Notes: a model not told the origin generated them from the sequence alone. 64,000 nucleotides of DNA from Ampullaceana balthica (GCA_944989445.1 CALYLW010001076.1:20021-84020), one strand, 5' to 3'. Shown: positions 22,684 through 35,741, numbered from the stretch's first letter. Program-made: numbers and translations.

Positions 22684-25600
22684 TGGTGAGTTGAACTATA
22701 ACATACATCATGGTGATTTGACCTATAACATACATCAAGGTGAGTTGACCTATAACATACATCAAGGTGAGTTGACCTATAACATACATCAAGGTGAGTT
22801 GACCTATAACATACATCATGGTGAGTTGAACTATAACATACATCATGGTGAGTTGACCTATAACATACATCATGGTGAGTTAACCTATAACATACATCAT
22901 GGTGAGTTGACCTATAACATACATCATGGTGAGTTGACCTATAACATACATTATGGTGAGTTGACCTATAACATACATCATGGTGAGTTGACCTATAACA
23001 TACATCATGGTGAGTTGACCTATAACATACATCATGGTGAGTTGACCTATAACATACATCATGGTGAGTTGACCTATAAAATACATCATGGTGAGTTGAA
23101 CTATAACATACATCATGTTGAGTTGAACTATAACATACATCATGGTGAGTTGAACTATAACATACATCATGGTGAGTTGACCTATAACATACATCATGTT
23201 GAGTTGAACTATAACATACATCATGGTGAGTTGACCTATAACATACATCATGGTGAGTTGAACTATAACATACATCATGGTGAGTTGAACTATAACATAC
23301 ATCATGGTGAGTTGAACTATAACATACATCATGGTGAGTTGAACTATAACATACATCATGGTGAGTTGAACTATAACATACATCATGTTGAGTTGACCTA
23401 TAACATACATCATGGTGAGTTGAACTATAACATACATCATGGTGAGTTGACCTATAACATACATCATGGTGAGTTGACCTATAACATACATCATGGTGAG
23501 TTGACCTATAACATACATCATGGTGAGTTGAACTATAACATACATCATGGTGAGTTGAACTATAACATACATCATGGTGAGTTGAACTATAACATACATC
23601 ATGGTGAGTTGAACTATAACATACATCATGGTGAGTTGAACTATAACATACATCATGGTGAGTTGAACTATAACATACATCATGGTGAGTTGAACTATAA
23701 CATACATCATGGTGAGTTGACCTATAACATACATCTAGGTGAGTTGACCTATAACATACATCAAGGTGAGTTAAACTATAATATACATCATGGTGAGTTG
23801 AACTATAACATACATCATGGTGAGTTGACCTATAACATACATCTAGGTGAGTTGAACTATAACATACATCTAGGTGAGTTGAACTATAACATACATCATG
23901 GTGAGTTGACCTATAACATACATCTAGGTGAGTTGACCTATAACATACATCAAGGTGAGTTGAACTATAATATACATCATGGTGAGTTGACCTATAACAT
24001 ACATCATGGTGAGTTGAACTATCACATACATCATGGTGAGTTGAACTATAACATACATCATGGTGAGTTGAACTATAACATACATCAAGGTGAAGTGAAC
24101 TATAACATACATCATGGTGAGTTGACCTATAACATACATCATGGTCAGTTGAACTATAACATACATCATGGTGAGTTGACCTATAACATACATCATGATT
24201 TGACCTATAACATACATCATGTCGAGTTGAACTATAACATACATCATGATTTGACCTATAACATACATCATGGTGAGTTGAACTATAACATACATCATGG
24301 TAAGTTGACCTATAACATACATCATGGTGAGTTGACCTTTAACATACATCATGGTGAGTTGGCCTATAACATACATCATGGTGAGCTGAACTATAACATA
24401 CATCATGGTGAGTTGACCTATAACATACATCATGGTGAGTTGACCTATAACATACATCATGGTGAGTTGACCTATAACATACATCATGGTGAGTTGAACT
24501 ATAACATACATCATGGTGAGTTGAACTATAACATACATAATGGTGAGTTGAACTATAACATACATCATGGTGAGTTGACCTATAACATACATCATGGTGA
24601 GTTGACCTATAACATACATCATGGTGAGTTGAACTATAACATACATCATGGTGAGTTGACCTATAACATACATCATGGTGAGTTGACCTATAACATACAT
24701 CATGGTGAGTTGAACTATAACATACATCATGGTGAGTTGAACTATAACATACATCATGGTGAGTTGAACTATAACATACATCATGGTGAGTTGAACTATA
24801 ACATACATCATGGTGAGTTGAACTATAACATACATCATGGTGAGTTGAACTATAACATACATCATGGTGAGTTGAACTATAACATACATCATGGTGAGTT
24901 GACCTATAACATACATCTAGGTGAGTTGACCTATAACATACATCAAGGTGAGTTAAACTATAATATACATCATGGTGAGTTGAACTATAACATACATCAT
25001 AGTGAGTTGACCTATAACATACATCTAGGTGAGTTGAACTATAACATACATCTAGGTGAGTTGAACTATAACATACATCATGGTGAGTTGACCTATAACA
25101 TACATCTAGGTGAGTTGACCTATAACATACATCAAGGTGAGTTGAACTATAATATACATCATGGTGAGTTGACCTATAACATACATCATGGTGAGTTGAA
25201 CTATCACATACATCATGGTGAGTTGAACTATAACATACATCATGGTGAGTTGAACTATAACATACATCAAGGTGAAGTGAACTATAACATACATCATGGT
25301 GAGTTGACCTATAACATACATCATGGTCAGTTGAACTATAACATACATCATGGTGAGTTGACCTATAACATACATCATGATTTGACCTATAACATACATC
25401 ATGTCGAGTTGAACTATAACATACATCATGATTTGACCTATAACATACATCATGGTGAGTTGAACTATAACATACATCATGGTAAGTTGAACTATAACAT
25501 ACATCATGGTGAGTTGACCTTTAACATACATCATGGTGAGTTGACCTATAACATACATCATGGTGAGTTGAACTATAACATACATCATGGTGAGTTGACC

Positions 25601-27230
25601 TATAACATACATCATGGTGAGTTAACCTATAACATACATCATGGTGAGTTGACCTATAACATACATCATGGTGAGTTGAACTATAACATACATCATGGTG
25701 AGTTGAACTATAACATACATCATGAAGAGTTGACCTATAACATACATCATGGTGAGTTGAACTATAACATACATCATGGTGAGTTGAACTATAACATACA
25801 TCATGGTGAGTTGACCTATAACATACATCATGGTAGCTGAACTATAACATACATCATGGTGAGTTGACCTATAACATACATCATGGTAGCTGAACTATAA
25901 CATACATCATGGTAGTTGACCTATAACATACATCATGGTAGCTGAACTATAACATACATCATGGTGAGTTGACCTATAACATATATCATGGTGAGTTGAA
26001 CTATAACATACATCATGGTGAGTTGACCTATAACAGACATCAAGGTGAGTTGAACTATAACATACATCATGGCGAGTTGACCTATAACATACATCATGGT
26101 GAGTTGAACTATAACATACATCATGGTGAGTTGACCTATAACATACATCATGGTGAGTTGACCTATAACATACATCATGGTGAGTTGACCTATAACATAT
26201 ATCATGGTGAGTTGAACTATAACATACATCATGGTGAGTTGACCTATAACATACATCATGGTGAGTTGAACTATAACATACATCATTGTGAGTTGACCTA
26301 TAACATACATCATGGTGAGTTGACTTATAACATATATCATGGTGAGTTGAACTATAACATACATCATGGTGAGTTGACCTATAACATACATCATGGTGAG
26401 TTGAACTATAACATACATCATGGTGAGTTAAACTATAACATACATCATGGTAAGTTGAACTATAACATACGACATGGTGAGTTGACCTATAACATACATC
26501 ATGGTGAGTTGACCTATAACATACATCATGGTGAGTTGACCTATAACATACATCATGGTGAGTTGACCTTTAACATACATCATGGTGAGTTGACCTATAA
26601 CATACATCATGGTGAGTTGAACTATAACATACATCATGGTGAGTTGACCTATAACATACATCATGGTGAGTTGAACTATTACATACATCATGGTGAGTTG
26701 ACCTATAACATACATCATGGTGAGTTGAACTATTACATACATCATGGTGAGTTGAACTATTACATACATCATGGTGAGTTGACCTATAACACACATCATG
26801 GTGAGTTGACCTATAACATACATCATGGTGAGTTGACCTATAACATACATCATGGTGAGTTGACCTATAACATACATCATGGTGAGTTGACCTATAACAT
26901 ACATCATGGTGAGTTGACCTATAACATACATCATGGTGAGTTGAACTATTACATACATCATGGTGAGTTGACCTATAACATACATCATGGTGAGTTGACC
27001 TATAACATACATTATGGTGAGTTGACCTATAACATACATCATGGTGAGTTGAACTATTACATACATCATGGTGAGTTGACCTATAACATACATCATGGTG
27101 AGTTGAACTATAACATACATCATGATGAGTTGACCTATAACATACATCATGGTGAGTTGACCTATAACATACATCATGGTGAGTTGAACTATAACATACA
27201 TCATGGTGAGTTGACCTATAACATACATCA
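22684..27230 (+). repeat. Giant 27-bp minisatellite, about 168 copies
   Basis: The consensus unit is GGTGAGTTGAMCTATAACAT plus ACATCAT, 27 bases (nine codons). Because 27 is a multiple of 3 and the unit has no stop, plus frames of 1,079 and 431 codons (peptide GELNYNIHH) and minus frames (MMYVIVQLT) stay open. The commonest variant, AAC/ACC, changes a second codon position, and 25-bp units at 25,830-25,945 break the frame. Both argue against coding. A 44-unit block of 1,182 bases is duplicated in tandem (for example 23,731 and 24,913), including two 24-bp units that carry GATTTG. Confidence 0.97.
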
Positions 27231-28621
27231 AACAGCACTTTGTGATGTAATAATCATTCTTTAAGTAAGAGGTAGATAGATGACCCTGATTTTGGTCAAA
27301 TAATGGTTGGGCAGTTACAAGTTCCTAACACGTGTCTAACAGATTTCATCAAAGTGTCTGACTCCAGACTCACATAGATGAATAGCCACGTAGAGGACCA
27401 ACTATACTCATGTATATTAGCTGAATGTTTACAATAAACTGTTCCTTGATGGCGGTCCATGTCACAGGGAAGTCCTCGTCCGATCTTTTTTTCGAAATCA
27501 CTTCACTGTGTAGATCGCCTTGCTACGTGTTTCCCCCAAATTCCAGCCCTCCTCCCCCGACCCCGGCTCCCCAAAAAAGCATTCTCGTGTCGTCTGCCTC
27601 ACGTTGCGGTCTGTGTCAGGAATTTTATATCAACTTTTCACAGGTCACGGTGTCATTGTACTGTCATTCATGGGAGACAACTACGAGGGCGTCTTGAATG
27701 TGGTAGAATATATTTTTGACTTCCCCTTTTTTGTTTGGTCTCCTTTCAGGTATGATCCCTTTCCCTCACCCCGCCCCCCCCCCACACACTTTGTGCCTCT
27801 TTCCACAATGTTATATTTATTTCTGTCAGAATATAAAAATGTCTCCTCCCTAAAACCATCCTCCCTCTACTATACTCCCTATACACGCATCCTATATTTC
27901 CATTATATACACACTATATTTTACCTTTATCGCCCTGCCGTTCAACTCATTAAATCTTTCCACGTACTACTCCTCTTCCATTTAGAATTTGTCATTTCTC
28001 AGACAGGAAAACGTCACATCTCATTACGCCATGTTACTATTTTTAGAAAATGATTTTTCTTAAATAAAGACGTAGCAATACGTTGTAAGATTTTTTTTTA
28101 AAATCTCGGTCTAGTTTAGTAAGCTGCTTCGATTTGACACGAAGCAACAAAGATTTGTTGAGACAAGTCCAAACATTTTACCCGGACATTCGATTTATAT
28201 CTAAATTAAATTATTCTTCTAATTGAATACCCGGATGTTTGACTGATAGATTTCAGCTATGAAATGACAAGCCCTCTGAAAATTCACTGACTGCCCTACC
28301 TAATATGTCTTTAAACTTTAAATATATTGTTTTTGTTATTTATTATTATTATTATTATTTTGAAACGACGATGTCCATCTTATAGATTATAGAGGCTTAA
28401 GAAAAAACAGTTATTAATTTTTTATTTCTAACGAGATTTTACAAAGGAAATGCTGAATCGAGATGTGATTACAGTTAATGTAGGAAACTGTAGCTCTTAT
28501 TATTTGAAACGTGAACATTTACTCCTTTTGCGAGAACTGTCCGATTGACATCAAATAACAAGTAAATGTTGATTTTCTACAAGATGTTAGATCAAAAACT
28601 TGATAACATCAACAACTCTAT
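27231..28621. other. Intergenic, no gene
   Basis: A C-rich stretch at 27,530-27,790 is followed by AT-rich sequence. Overlapping frames at 27,425-28,053 have no recognised similarity. Confidence 0.4.
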
Positions 28622-28735
28622 ATTTGAAATGTAAGAACTGTCCGTATTGGTTCCAGAACTGACTCATTTTACGAACTGTCCTTATTGATTCCAGAACTGA
28701 CTCAGTCTACGAACTGTCCATATTGGTTTCATCCG
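28622..28735 (+). repeat. Short tandem repeat, about 2-3 copies of about 47 bp
   Basis: GAACTGTCCGTATTGGTTCC then AGAACTGACTCA is repeated with variants. Confidence 0.7.
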
Positions 28736-29487
28736 TTTCTCGCCGAGCACGTGATTTAGCAATTACGTAGCATCGGATACATCTCACTTGAAACCGTTCA
28801 GGGAAACGGCCCCTGTTATTAGAGGTGTCAAACTGAGAGTAATGCGCTCTTCAGAATCAACACAAGCCCCCTCTCCCACCCCACCCTCCACAAACACCAC
28901 ACTTTTTTTTCCACGACCCTCTGACCCAACTCCACCGCGCCTTTCCCTTCCCGATATCCAGCGTACCTATCACCATAACACTCCCAACCCCCCCCCCGCA
29001 TCGCCCCGCCCAGCCCCACAACCCAACCCCCGCCCATACCCCCACTCTCGCTCCCTTGACTCTGGGTCTGCTACCAATTTGACTTGCAGAAAGATGCTTA
29101 TTAACTTTCTCCGGCCAGTTCTGGAGGTGTTGATGGTCTTGAGATGTTGTGGAGGTGGAGGGGGGGTAATGTCCGTAAAAAGCCTTACTTGGCTGGTGAG
29201 GGGGGGGGGAGGTAAAATAATGTTTATGTGAAATGTGTGTGTATGTGTGTGTGTGTTTGGTTGTCTTTGTTTGTGTTTGTTTGCATTGAGCAGTGGGAGG
29301 TATCGAATTAAAATAAGATAAATGTTATAACTAAATATTCCTTTAATTTGCTTTTTTTTTGTTCTTAGCTGAATGCCATCGTCACGATAGCAACATTGAA
29401 TGCATTATCGTGATAACTTCGTCTCTTCGTACTTGAGCAGTTGGCCACAGGAGCAAATCGCTCCTAACCGGCACCAGCTACTCTCTG
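28736..29487. other. Intergenic, C-rich then G-rich
   Basis: A C/A-rich stretch at 28,860-29,050 gives a proline-rich 147-codon frame that looks compositional. (GT)n lies at about 29,236-29,260. Confidence 0.4.
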
Positions 29488-29695
29488 GTACCATACGCCC
29501 ATCTCTCAGACAATACGCCCATCTCTCAGACAATACGCCCATCTCTAAGCAAAACACTCCTAACTGGCACCAGCTATTTTCTGGTACCATACGCCCATCT
29601 CTCATAGATACGCCCATCTCTCATAGATACGCCCATCTCTCATAGATACGCCCATCTCTCAGAGATACACACAACACTTAGAGATACGCCCATCA
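29488..29695 (+). repeat. 19-bp minisatellite with a longer duplicated block
   Basis: ATACGCCCATCTCTCAGAC units. GGCACCAGCTA plus TCTGGTACCATACGCCCATC occurs twice (from about 29,470 and 29,560). Confidence 0.85.
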
Positions 29696-30274
29696 CTCGC
29701 ACACTACAGAATCTGGCACTTCACCCCACTCACTGGAAGATTGTTCTCACTTTAGACCCAATTCTTGAGACAAAAAACGCTCTTAAGTTCAAGAGCAAAA
29801 TTTTTAGTACTTCCAATTTTCTCGCAAAAACGCCAATTTTCTCCATGCACAACACGCATTCTCTAACTTAAGTCCGCGAATTTTCTACACGTATTCTCTT
29901 AATCCACGCATCTTTGCACATTTGTCTGCACTCACCCACCACGCCCTTGCACACCCACCTTCGCGTACCACGCCACCCCCCCCTACTTAAAAAAAAACCA
30001 TTGTTCCTTCCCGCCTCACCTTCTCTCTATTTTCCACAGACGTCGTTATCTTGTAAACAAAGCTCCCAGGCAGGTCACATCCCTACCAGATGGGCATCTC
30101 AAGCGACGTGCCACCACACTCAGCCCTCTAATGATGGATGACAACCAAGTGGTGGATTGCGTCTGTGGATAACTCGACGTTGAGTTCTGCAACTGATAAA
30201 TTTTGACTCGCTACTGATGAGACCTGTTACGCCACATTGTTGGATATTACTATTGTTTAATACACGTCACTGGA
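29696..30274. other. Flank upstream of SLCO exon 1, no recognised feature
   Basis: No array, element end or supported frame was found. Confidence 0.35.
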
Positions 30275-30735
30275 TAGAGGTAAGGTCTGCCGTTTTTAAT
30301 CCACATCATTGGATATTGAAGATCTATTGTTTAATCCACATCATTGTATATTAAAGATCTATTGTTTAATCCACATCATTGGACATTGAAGATCTATTGT
30401 TTAATCCACATCATTGGACATTGAAGATCTATTGTTTAATCCACATCATTGGACATTGAAGATCTATTGTTTAATCCACATCATTGGATGTTGAAAGGTC
30501 TATTGTTTAATCCAGTGCTTCTCAAAGTGGTGGTCCGCGGACCGGTGCCGGTCCGTGGGCAATCCGATGCCGGTCCGCAGAATTTACCAAGAAAGGGCAT
30601 TTCACAACGACGTCAGTACAAGAAAATAGTCCACCGGTCCCTGGTGCATTGGAAAAAATTCCTGCCGGTCCGCCATACTAAAAAGTTTGAGAAGCACTGG
30701 TTTAATCCACATCATTGGATATTCCAAGTTCTATC
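30275..30735 (+). repeat. 35-bp minisatellite interrupted by a hAT MITE
   Basis: Units TCCACATCATTGGACATTGA plus AGATCTATTGTTTAA occur about seven times. The array is split by the insertion at 30,513-30,699 and resumes with TTTAATCCACATCATTGG. Confidence 0.9.
30513..30699 (+). mobile_element. hAT MITE, CAGTGCTTCTCAAA ends, 8-bp TSD GTTTAATC
   Basis: A 187-bp element bounded by CAGTGCTTCTCAAAGTGGTG and TTTGAGAAGCACTG. The duplication GTTTAATC is perfect (30,505-30,512, 30,700-30,707). The second family member, inverted, is at 62,430-62,611. Confidence 0.93.
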
Positions 30736-30840
30736 GGTAAGCGGGGCTACTTAAACATGTTGCAGTGCGGCTATCACTGATATAGCGATGAAGTCGGCTA
30801 GCTTACAGTTTCAAGTGTTTTTTATTTGTTTTTATTTTAG

Positions 30841-30980
30841 TGTTACAGTTTAGTTGAACCTCAGCATTTTTCTTCCACGCTGACACCCATTCATGGAGGC
30901 ACGTGACTTTTCTTATTAAAGTATACATCGCGTGAGAAGTTAACTTTGAAAGATTTTTTTTAAAAAACAACACGCGAACA
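30841..30980 (+). promoter_or_regulatory. Probable 5' UTR of the SLCO gene
   Basis: TTTTATTTTAG at 30,830-30,840 is a possible splice acceptor, which would make exon 1 an internal exon with 140 bases of 5' UTR. An in-frame TGA at 30,933-30,935 precedes the ATG at 30,981, which has A at -3 (AACAATGAG). Where transcription starts is not visible. Confidence 0.35.
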
Positions 30981-31551
30981 ATGAGCCACCTCGGCCTAAG
31001 GGGAGCAACTCTCCATAATGGCCTGGCTCGCTACGAACCTATCCCAGGCCATGACGACTCGCCCACCGCCGAGGCCACAGCAGCGTCTTACGAAGGCCAT
31101 GACGACAAGACGCCAGCGACATCCACTTCAGGCACCAAGAACTACTCCTCGACGTCTGACCAACAACAGCTGCTGTCCAACGAGCGCCCCCAGTCGTCTT
31201 CCAACAGGGCGCGTGCGCCGCCCCGGGCGTCGAACCTCGACGGTGGCCCAGGGGATGCCCTCTCCGAACCTGTCTCAAAACTCCCACATCGCCCGGGCGA
31301 GAGGTCCTGTCACTCGGACCCTGACCGGATCCACGCGGCGGATGTGGTCTTGACGTCACGTGTGACGTCACCTCGTGCGCCACCGGAAAGCTCTGACAGC
31401 GGGCGGGACGATGATGCATGGTCCGGGGCTCACCGCAGAGGGCCTCCCCAGCAAACCTATGTGAGCGCCGGCTGTGGCGATGGAGTCGATGAGCTGACCG
31501 GAGTGGCTGCCTCTTTGACCAGGAGAGCCGCTGCACGCGGGGAAACACACG
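30981..31551 (+). CDS. SLCO/OATP gene, exon 1 (long cytosolic N-terminal extension)
   Basis: The exon gives 190 codons plus one base, ending at CACG|GTAAGT. It is distinctly GC-rich against AT-rich surroundings. The ATG is the first after an in-frame stop. The peptide (MSHLGLRGATLHNGLARYEP onward) is rich in S, T, P, R, D and G, with no signal peptide or membrane segment, so it would be disordered and cytosolic. Phase 1 joins exactly to exon 2 at 49,482 (codon G|AG), and the combined frame stays open through 211 further codons into the recognisable transporter. No similarity to known OATP N termini is seen. The link across the 17.9-kb intron is inferred from phase and open frame, so a separate gene or an alternative first exon remains possible. 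Confidence 0.55.
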
Positions 31552-31986
31552 GTAAGTCAATTCTTGCTTGCTCATTTCTCTCTTATATTATTATGATTAT
31601 ACTTCACATAAATTTTTTTTTGTAGGAACTTTAAAGCATTTCGCGATACTGCGTTGACATGGTTTGTAGGTAAAACTTAACTGTTGACAGTTTGAGACAA
31701 GGAGACTTATTCAGATAAACCATAGATGAAGCAAACCAGTGTTAGAATGGCCCCAATGGTAACACGGTGTTAATGAGACCTCGCACTTTGGGTAACAGAA
31801 ACAACAACATATCATAGGGTCCAGGTTAAGAATCTTTCGAGTTGGGGGTGGGGGTGGGTGCGGGGCGAGAAGGACCTAAAGGCGAGGAGGGAAAATTTCC
31901 GTTAGAGTCTAACGCCAGTTGATCTGAATGGACCCGAGGGAGCTAAGAATCAGTACTTCCAGTAAGGAATGTATAAGGTAACAAGT
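31552..31986 (+). other. Start of SLCO intron 1, no recognised feature
   Basis: Begins with a strong GTAAGT donor. G-rich at 31,840-31,870. No gene. Confidence 0.4.
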
Positions 31987-31994
31987 GTCTATAG

Positions 31995-32206
31995 CAACGG
32001 TGGCCAAACCCCGGTCTCCGGAGTCGCATGTGGCTCTTCTGTGTTCTGGCGTACAATTTATGAAGGATATGTTACAAGCATCACTGGAAGATTTCCAAGC
32101 CAGGTTTAATGACCCATAGTGCTTCAATGCGGCTCTCAACAATTTTAAAAAAAATATTTTTTTCAAAAGGGCTCTCAGTTACTACAGGTCTGGCCACCCA
32201 CCCCTG
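31995..32206 (+). mobile_element. hAT MITE, 8-bp TSD GTCTATAG
   Basis: A 212-bp element from CAACGGTGGCCAAACC to GGTCTGGCCACCCACCCCTG. The flanks GTCTATAG (31,987-31,994 and 32,207-32,214) are identical. No coding sequence inside. Confidence 0.92.
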
Positions 32207-32214
32207 GTCTATAG

Positions 32215-33734
32215 CGACCAAAGAAGGAAAATCTCACAGTGCCGTAACATCACACGGGGGCAATAAGAATGAAATCTTTAGCACTTCATTATGAAAGAGT
32301 CCCTTTTAGACCTTGGATAGAAATGACTATTTTGAATTTTGACCCACGGAGCAAAAAGCGCAATATACTTAAGTACTTAGCAATCAGTAGACCGCCGTGG
32401 CTTATCTACGGAACACATGTTTAAGTGAAACGGATTTTTTGAAGTCGTAACAGTTGTGTTGTAACCCGTTGAAGGCCATTCTCTTGTTCGGAAGCAGTGA
32501 AGAAAGTATCTGGGATAACGCGTGAGACCCGCGGATAATGTCTTCGCGTGTTACAGATAGCAAGCGGCGCTCTAATGGTCTACATTTAAGATTGAAAGTC
32601 TTACACTCGGCCTTTAACCTTTGGCGTTTTTAGCGAGTCTCAAACCTGACCGAGGGGTAGGGAGGTTGAAATCTCCTATATCCTACGTCTTTTAGTCTTT
32701 CACCTCTCCTTTTTCTAAATGCCGTTCTTTTTTCCCCTTTTAAAAATAAATATACTAATGTGCAGTAATATTTTTTCAAAGAAATCTGTTTGCTCACACA
32801 GACAGACCTATAGACATAAAAATAACGAAAACATTTATTTGAGAGAGAAAAATGTATTGAACGAACACTTGTCATAAACGAACACTTAAAGACGCATTGA
32901 ATATATCGTTTATTGCGTTGAAGCACTTATTGCAGACATACATATGTATTGGAGACATACACTGTCATCTTAGACATGCAGTGTCGTCATAGACGTGCAC
33001 TGAACTGCCCTTACAGACAAAAAAAGCTATGCTCACCGAAACAGGGTTTTCGCTGGTAGAGACAGACAAATGCTGTGGCCCATTAAATTTTGAAAACTTT
33101 ACTTACTGCAAAGTTGAGCTTCGTCAAATTTTTCAGCACCCCAAGTGAACCAGTTCGAGAACCACTATTATCTAAGATGAGCTTGATAATAGAATTACTA
33201 ATAAAGACACGACTGAGAGCAATTTGACCAACTTTTTCAGTGTGTCCTCGCACATGTGCAGCACTTTGTCTTACACGGGGACCAGTTTACACGTGCTACT
33301 ACTTGCCGTTTGTGATGTGTGCTGTGTAAGCTGTGCGGGCATCTCTCTACTCTCTCTTTCTACACAACCTCCTTGGCTGTTGGAGAATGTGACGTATCTT
33401 TAAGATCGTAAGTAATATGAACATATCAATGTCAAGTGCATTGTTTTCTCGCCCATTCAGGCGATAACGGAATTTGCTCGTCTGCATTTCAAGCGCACAC
33501 GGGAGATTGTAACACGAACTTAAATTGCTGTTGGTTTGTGTGGCGTGTTACAAGGATATGTTGACTTGTGTATGTAGTCGTGTGCTCTTACGTTACTATG
33601 AAAACGATACACTATCGCGATTCGATATAATGGAAAAACTGATATTACTATGGTCACACTGTGGAAAAAAAATTGACCGATATTATGGCGTCTACTTATT
33701 TTGTGTTTAACTAGTATCGATATTGTTGCTGAAA
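32215..33734. other. SLCO intron 1, no recognised gene
   Basis: AT-rich. CGAGAACCACT near 33,150-33,160 resembles a hAT end without a partner. Confidence 0.35.
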
Positions 33735-33830
33735 AGGTAACAATATTATGCTTTTAACGATATTATGCTTTCAACAGTGTTATGCTTTTAACGATCTTAT
33801 GCTTTTAAAACTTTTAAACAATATTATATA
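33735..33830 (+). repeat. About 20-bp repeat (ATATTATGCTTTTAACG), about 5 copies
   Basis: Short imperfect tandem array in intron 1. Confidence 0.7.
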
Positions 33831-34267
33831 TCTAGTCAATATATATTACACTATTGTTTTAATTGTTGACGACCTTGAGTTTTAACTCCTGTTATCTGTG
33901 GATATCATCGCGCTTGTCAGTGGTCCTCACACTCATGAGACCTTCTGTCACACCAGCCCACAGCACACCCGAGCTAACACGTCACGAAGTTAGAGGTATT
34001 GTTTCTAATTACGCTTTTCGATACTAATCAATTTGCGGCGGCCACTATCATAATGAAGCTTAGAGAGCAATCATGGACCAACCAGCGGGCGTGGGTGGGA
34101 GTTGGGGGAACATGAGGTGATTGTGTCATTGTGTATTGAGTAATCAATCCGTCACTAGTTCCTGGTCAAGGTCTAGTCTGCTCTCACCATTCTGTTTATT
34201 ATCAACTACCACTTGTGTGTCTGTAGTCACGGTTTACTACTCTGTTGTTTTTTTCCAATTATTGTTA

Positions 34268-34793
34268 ATGTCATTCTGTTTTGTGCCAGCTGTGACTATT
34301 GTCATTCTGTTTTGTGCCAGCTGTCACTAGTGTCATTCTGTTTTGTGCCAGCTGTCACTAGTGTCATTCTGTTTTGTGCCAACTTTCACTAGTGTCATTC
34401 TGTTTTGTGCCAGCTGTCACTAGTGTCATTCTGTTTTGTGCCAGCTGTCACTAGTGTCATTCTGTTTTGTGCCAGCTGTCACTAGTGTCATTCTGTTTTG
34501 TGCCAGCTGTCACTAGTGTCATTCTGTTTTGTGCCAGCTTTCACTAGTGTCATTCTGTTTTGTGCCAGCTGTCACTAGTGTCATTCTGTTTTGTGCCAGC
34601 TGTCACTAGTGTCATTCTGTTTTGTGCCAGCTGTCACTAGTGTCATTCTGTTTTGTGCCAGCTGTCACTAGTGTCATTCTGTTTTTTGCCAGCTGTCACT
34701 AGTGTCATTCTGTTTTGTGCCAGTTGTCACTAGTGTCATTCTGTTTTGTGCCAGCTGTCACTAGTCTCATTCTGTTTTGTGCGGCTGTCACTG
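34268..34793 (+). repeat. 31-bp minisatellite, about 17 copies
   Basis: Unit GTCATTCTGTTTTGTGCCAG plus CTGTCACTAGT. Most units contain CAGCTG (an E-box) and the palindrome CACTAGTG. Confidence 0.95.
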
Positions 34794-34956
34794 TTTTTTT
34801 TTGGTAGTGCTTGGGCATTCATCCCCAGTGACTGACACGGTCTGGTGAGTCTTGAGTCTTCACAAAGTCCACATTAAGAATTTTACCTAACCATAACCCA
34901 AGACAATGAACCTCAATATCTAGAGTATTATCAAATACGAAGATGCATATCACCAA

Positions 34957-35203
34957 CAGTGCTGTTAACTCAAGGTGCCAAATTTTCCCAGGCAGGAGTA
35001 AAAAAAATTCACAAATTAGATTAAAAATTCCCACATGCATTAAATTCTGTTGGCGAAGCAATCTCAAATATTCCCATATTTAAGGCAAAATCCTCATAAA
35101 TTCCAATTTCTTTAAATTTGCCTAATTTGGCCCCTCCCCCCCCCAAAAAACAACAACAACAACAACCACGATTTGGGAAATTTCCCATGAGTTAACAGCA
35201 CTG
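34957..35203 (+). mobile_element. hAT MITE, 8-bp TSD ATCACCAA
   Basis: Ends CAGTGCTGTTAACTCA and TGAGTTAACAGCACTG. The duplication ATCACCAA is perfect (34,949-34,956 and 35,204-35,211). The AT-rich interior carries a C run. Confidence 0.92.
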
Positions 35204-35416
35204 ATCACCAACTGCTTTGAGCTTGCAGTTGTTGAGTGAATGCGGCGCACTACCACATAGACCAGAAGTGCCTCAACCTTGAGTGAACCGGGAGAACCGT
35301 ATGGCGTAATGGTTTTATTTGGATGGTTTTATTCTGTCAACCAAAAGGATCTCTTTCTGTCTAGCGCTGATTGCGACGTCTATCCCATGGGCTTGTTGTG
35401 ACAGACACCCCATGAC

Positions 35417-35605
35417 CAATGTTCCCTCTAAGGTTCGTTGGTCCGTGTGAAAAGTTTTTTAAAAAACCGTGTGCAAAGTTGCACAGAATCCATAATTTTG
35501 GGCAAATATTTTGCACAATTTGCTGCGCAGTAATTCTAAACTGCTGCGCGGCGTCGGTCATATATCTGCGCGGCCGCGCAGCCTCCCAGCGTAAAGGGAA
35601 CATTG
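35417..35605 (+). mobile_element. hAT MITE of the CAATGTTCC family
   Basis: CAATGTTCCCTCTAAGGTTC to AAAGGGAACATTG, 189 bp. Flanks CCCATGAC and GCCATGAC match at 7 of 8. The interior includes CGCGGCCGCGCAG. Confidence 0.9.
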
Positions 35606-35741
35606 GCCATGACATTAAAATGTGTTTGTAATAGATACCCCGCAGGTATATTCGTGTAGTGACTGCTCCCCCTCCTTCGCCGCTCGGTAGTCAATTCGAT
35701 GGTTGTGACATCTTCTGACACCATTGTATAGGCTTATACTT

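Noticed and set aside
22601..25840. A 1,079-codon open frame (GELNYNIHH repeats), with a 431-codon sister at 25,969-27,264 and MMYVIGQLT frames on the minus strand
   Set aside because: Pure consequence of a stop-free 27-bp repeat. The main variant changes a second codon position, short units break the frame, and both strands are open. Kept only as a repeat.
28788..29231. A 147-codon proline-rich frame
   Set aside because: Driven by a C-run composition; no domain, no splice context, and several competing frames on the other strand.
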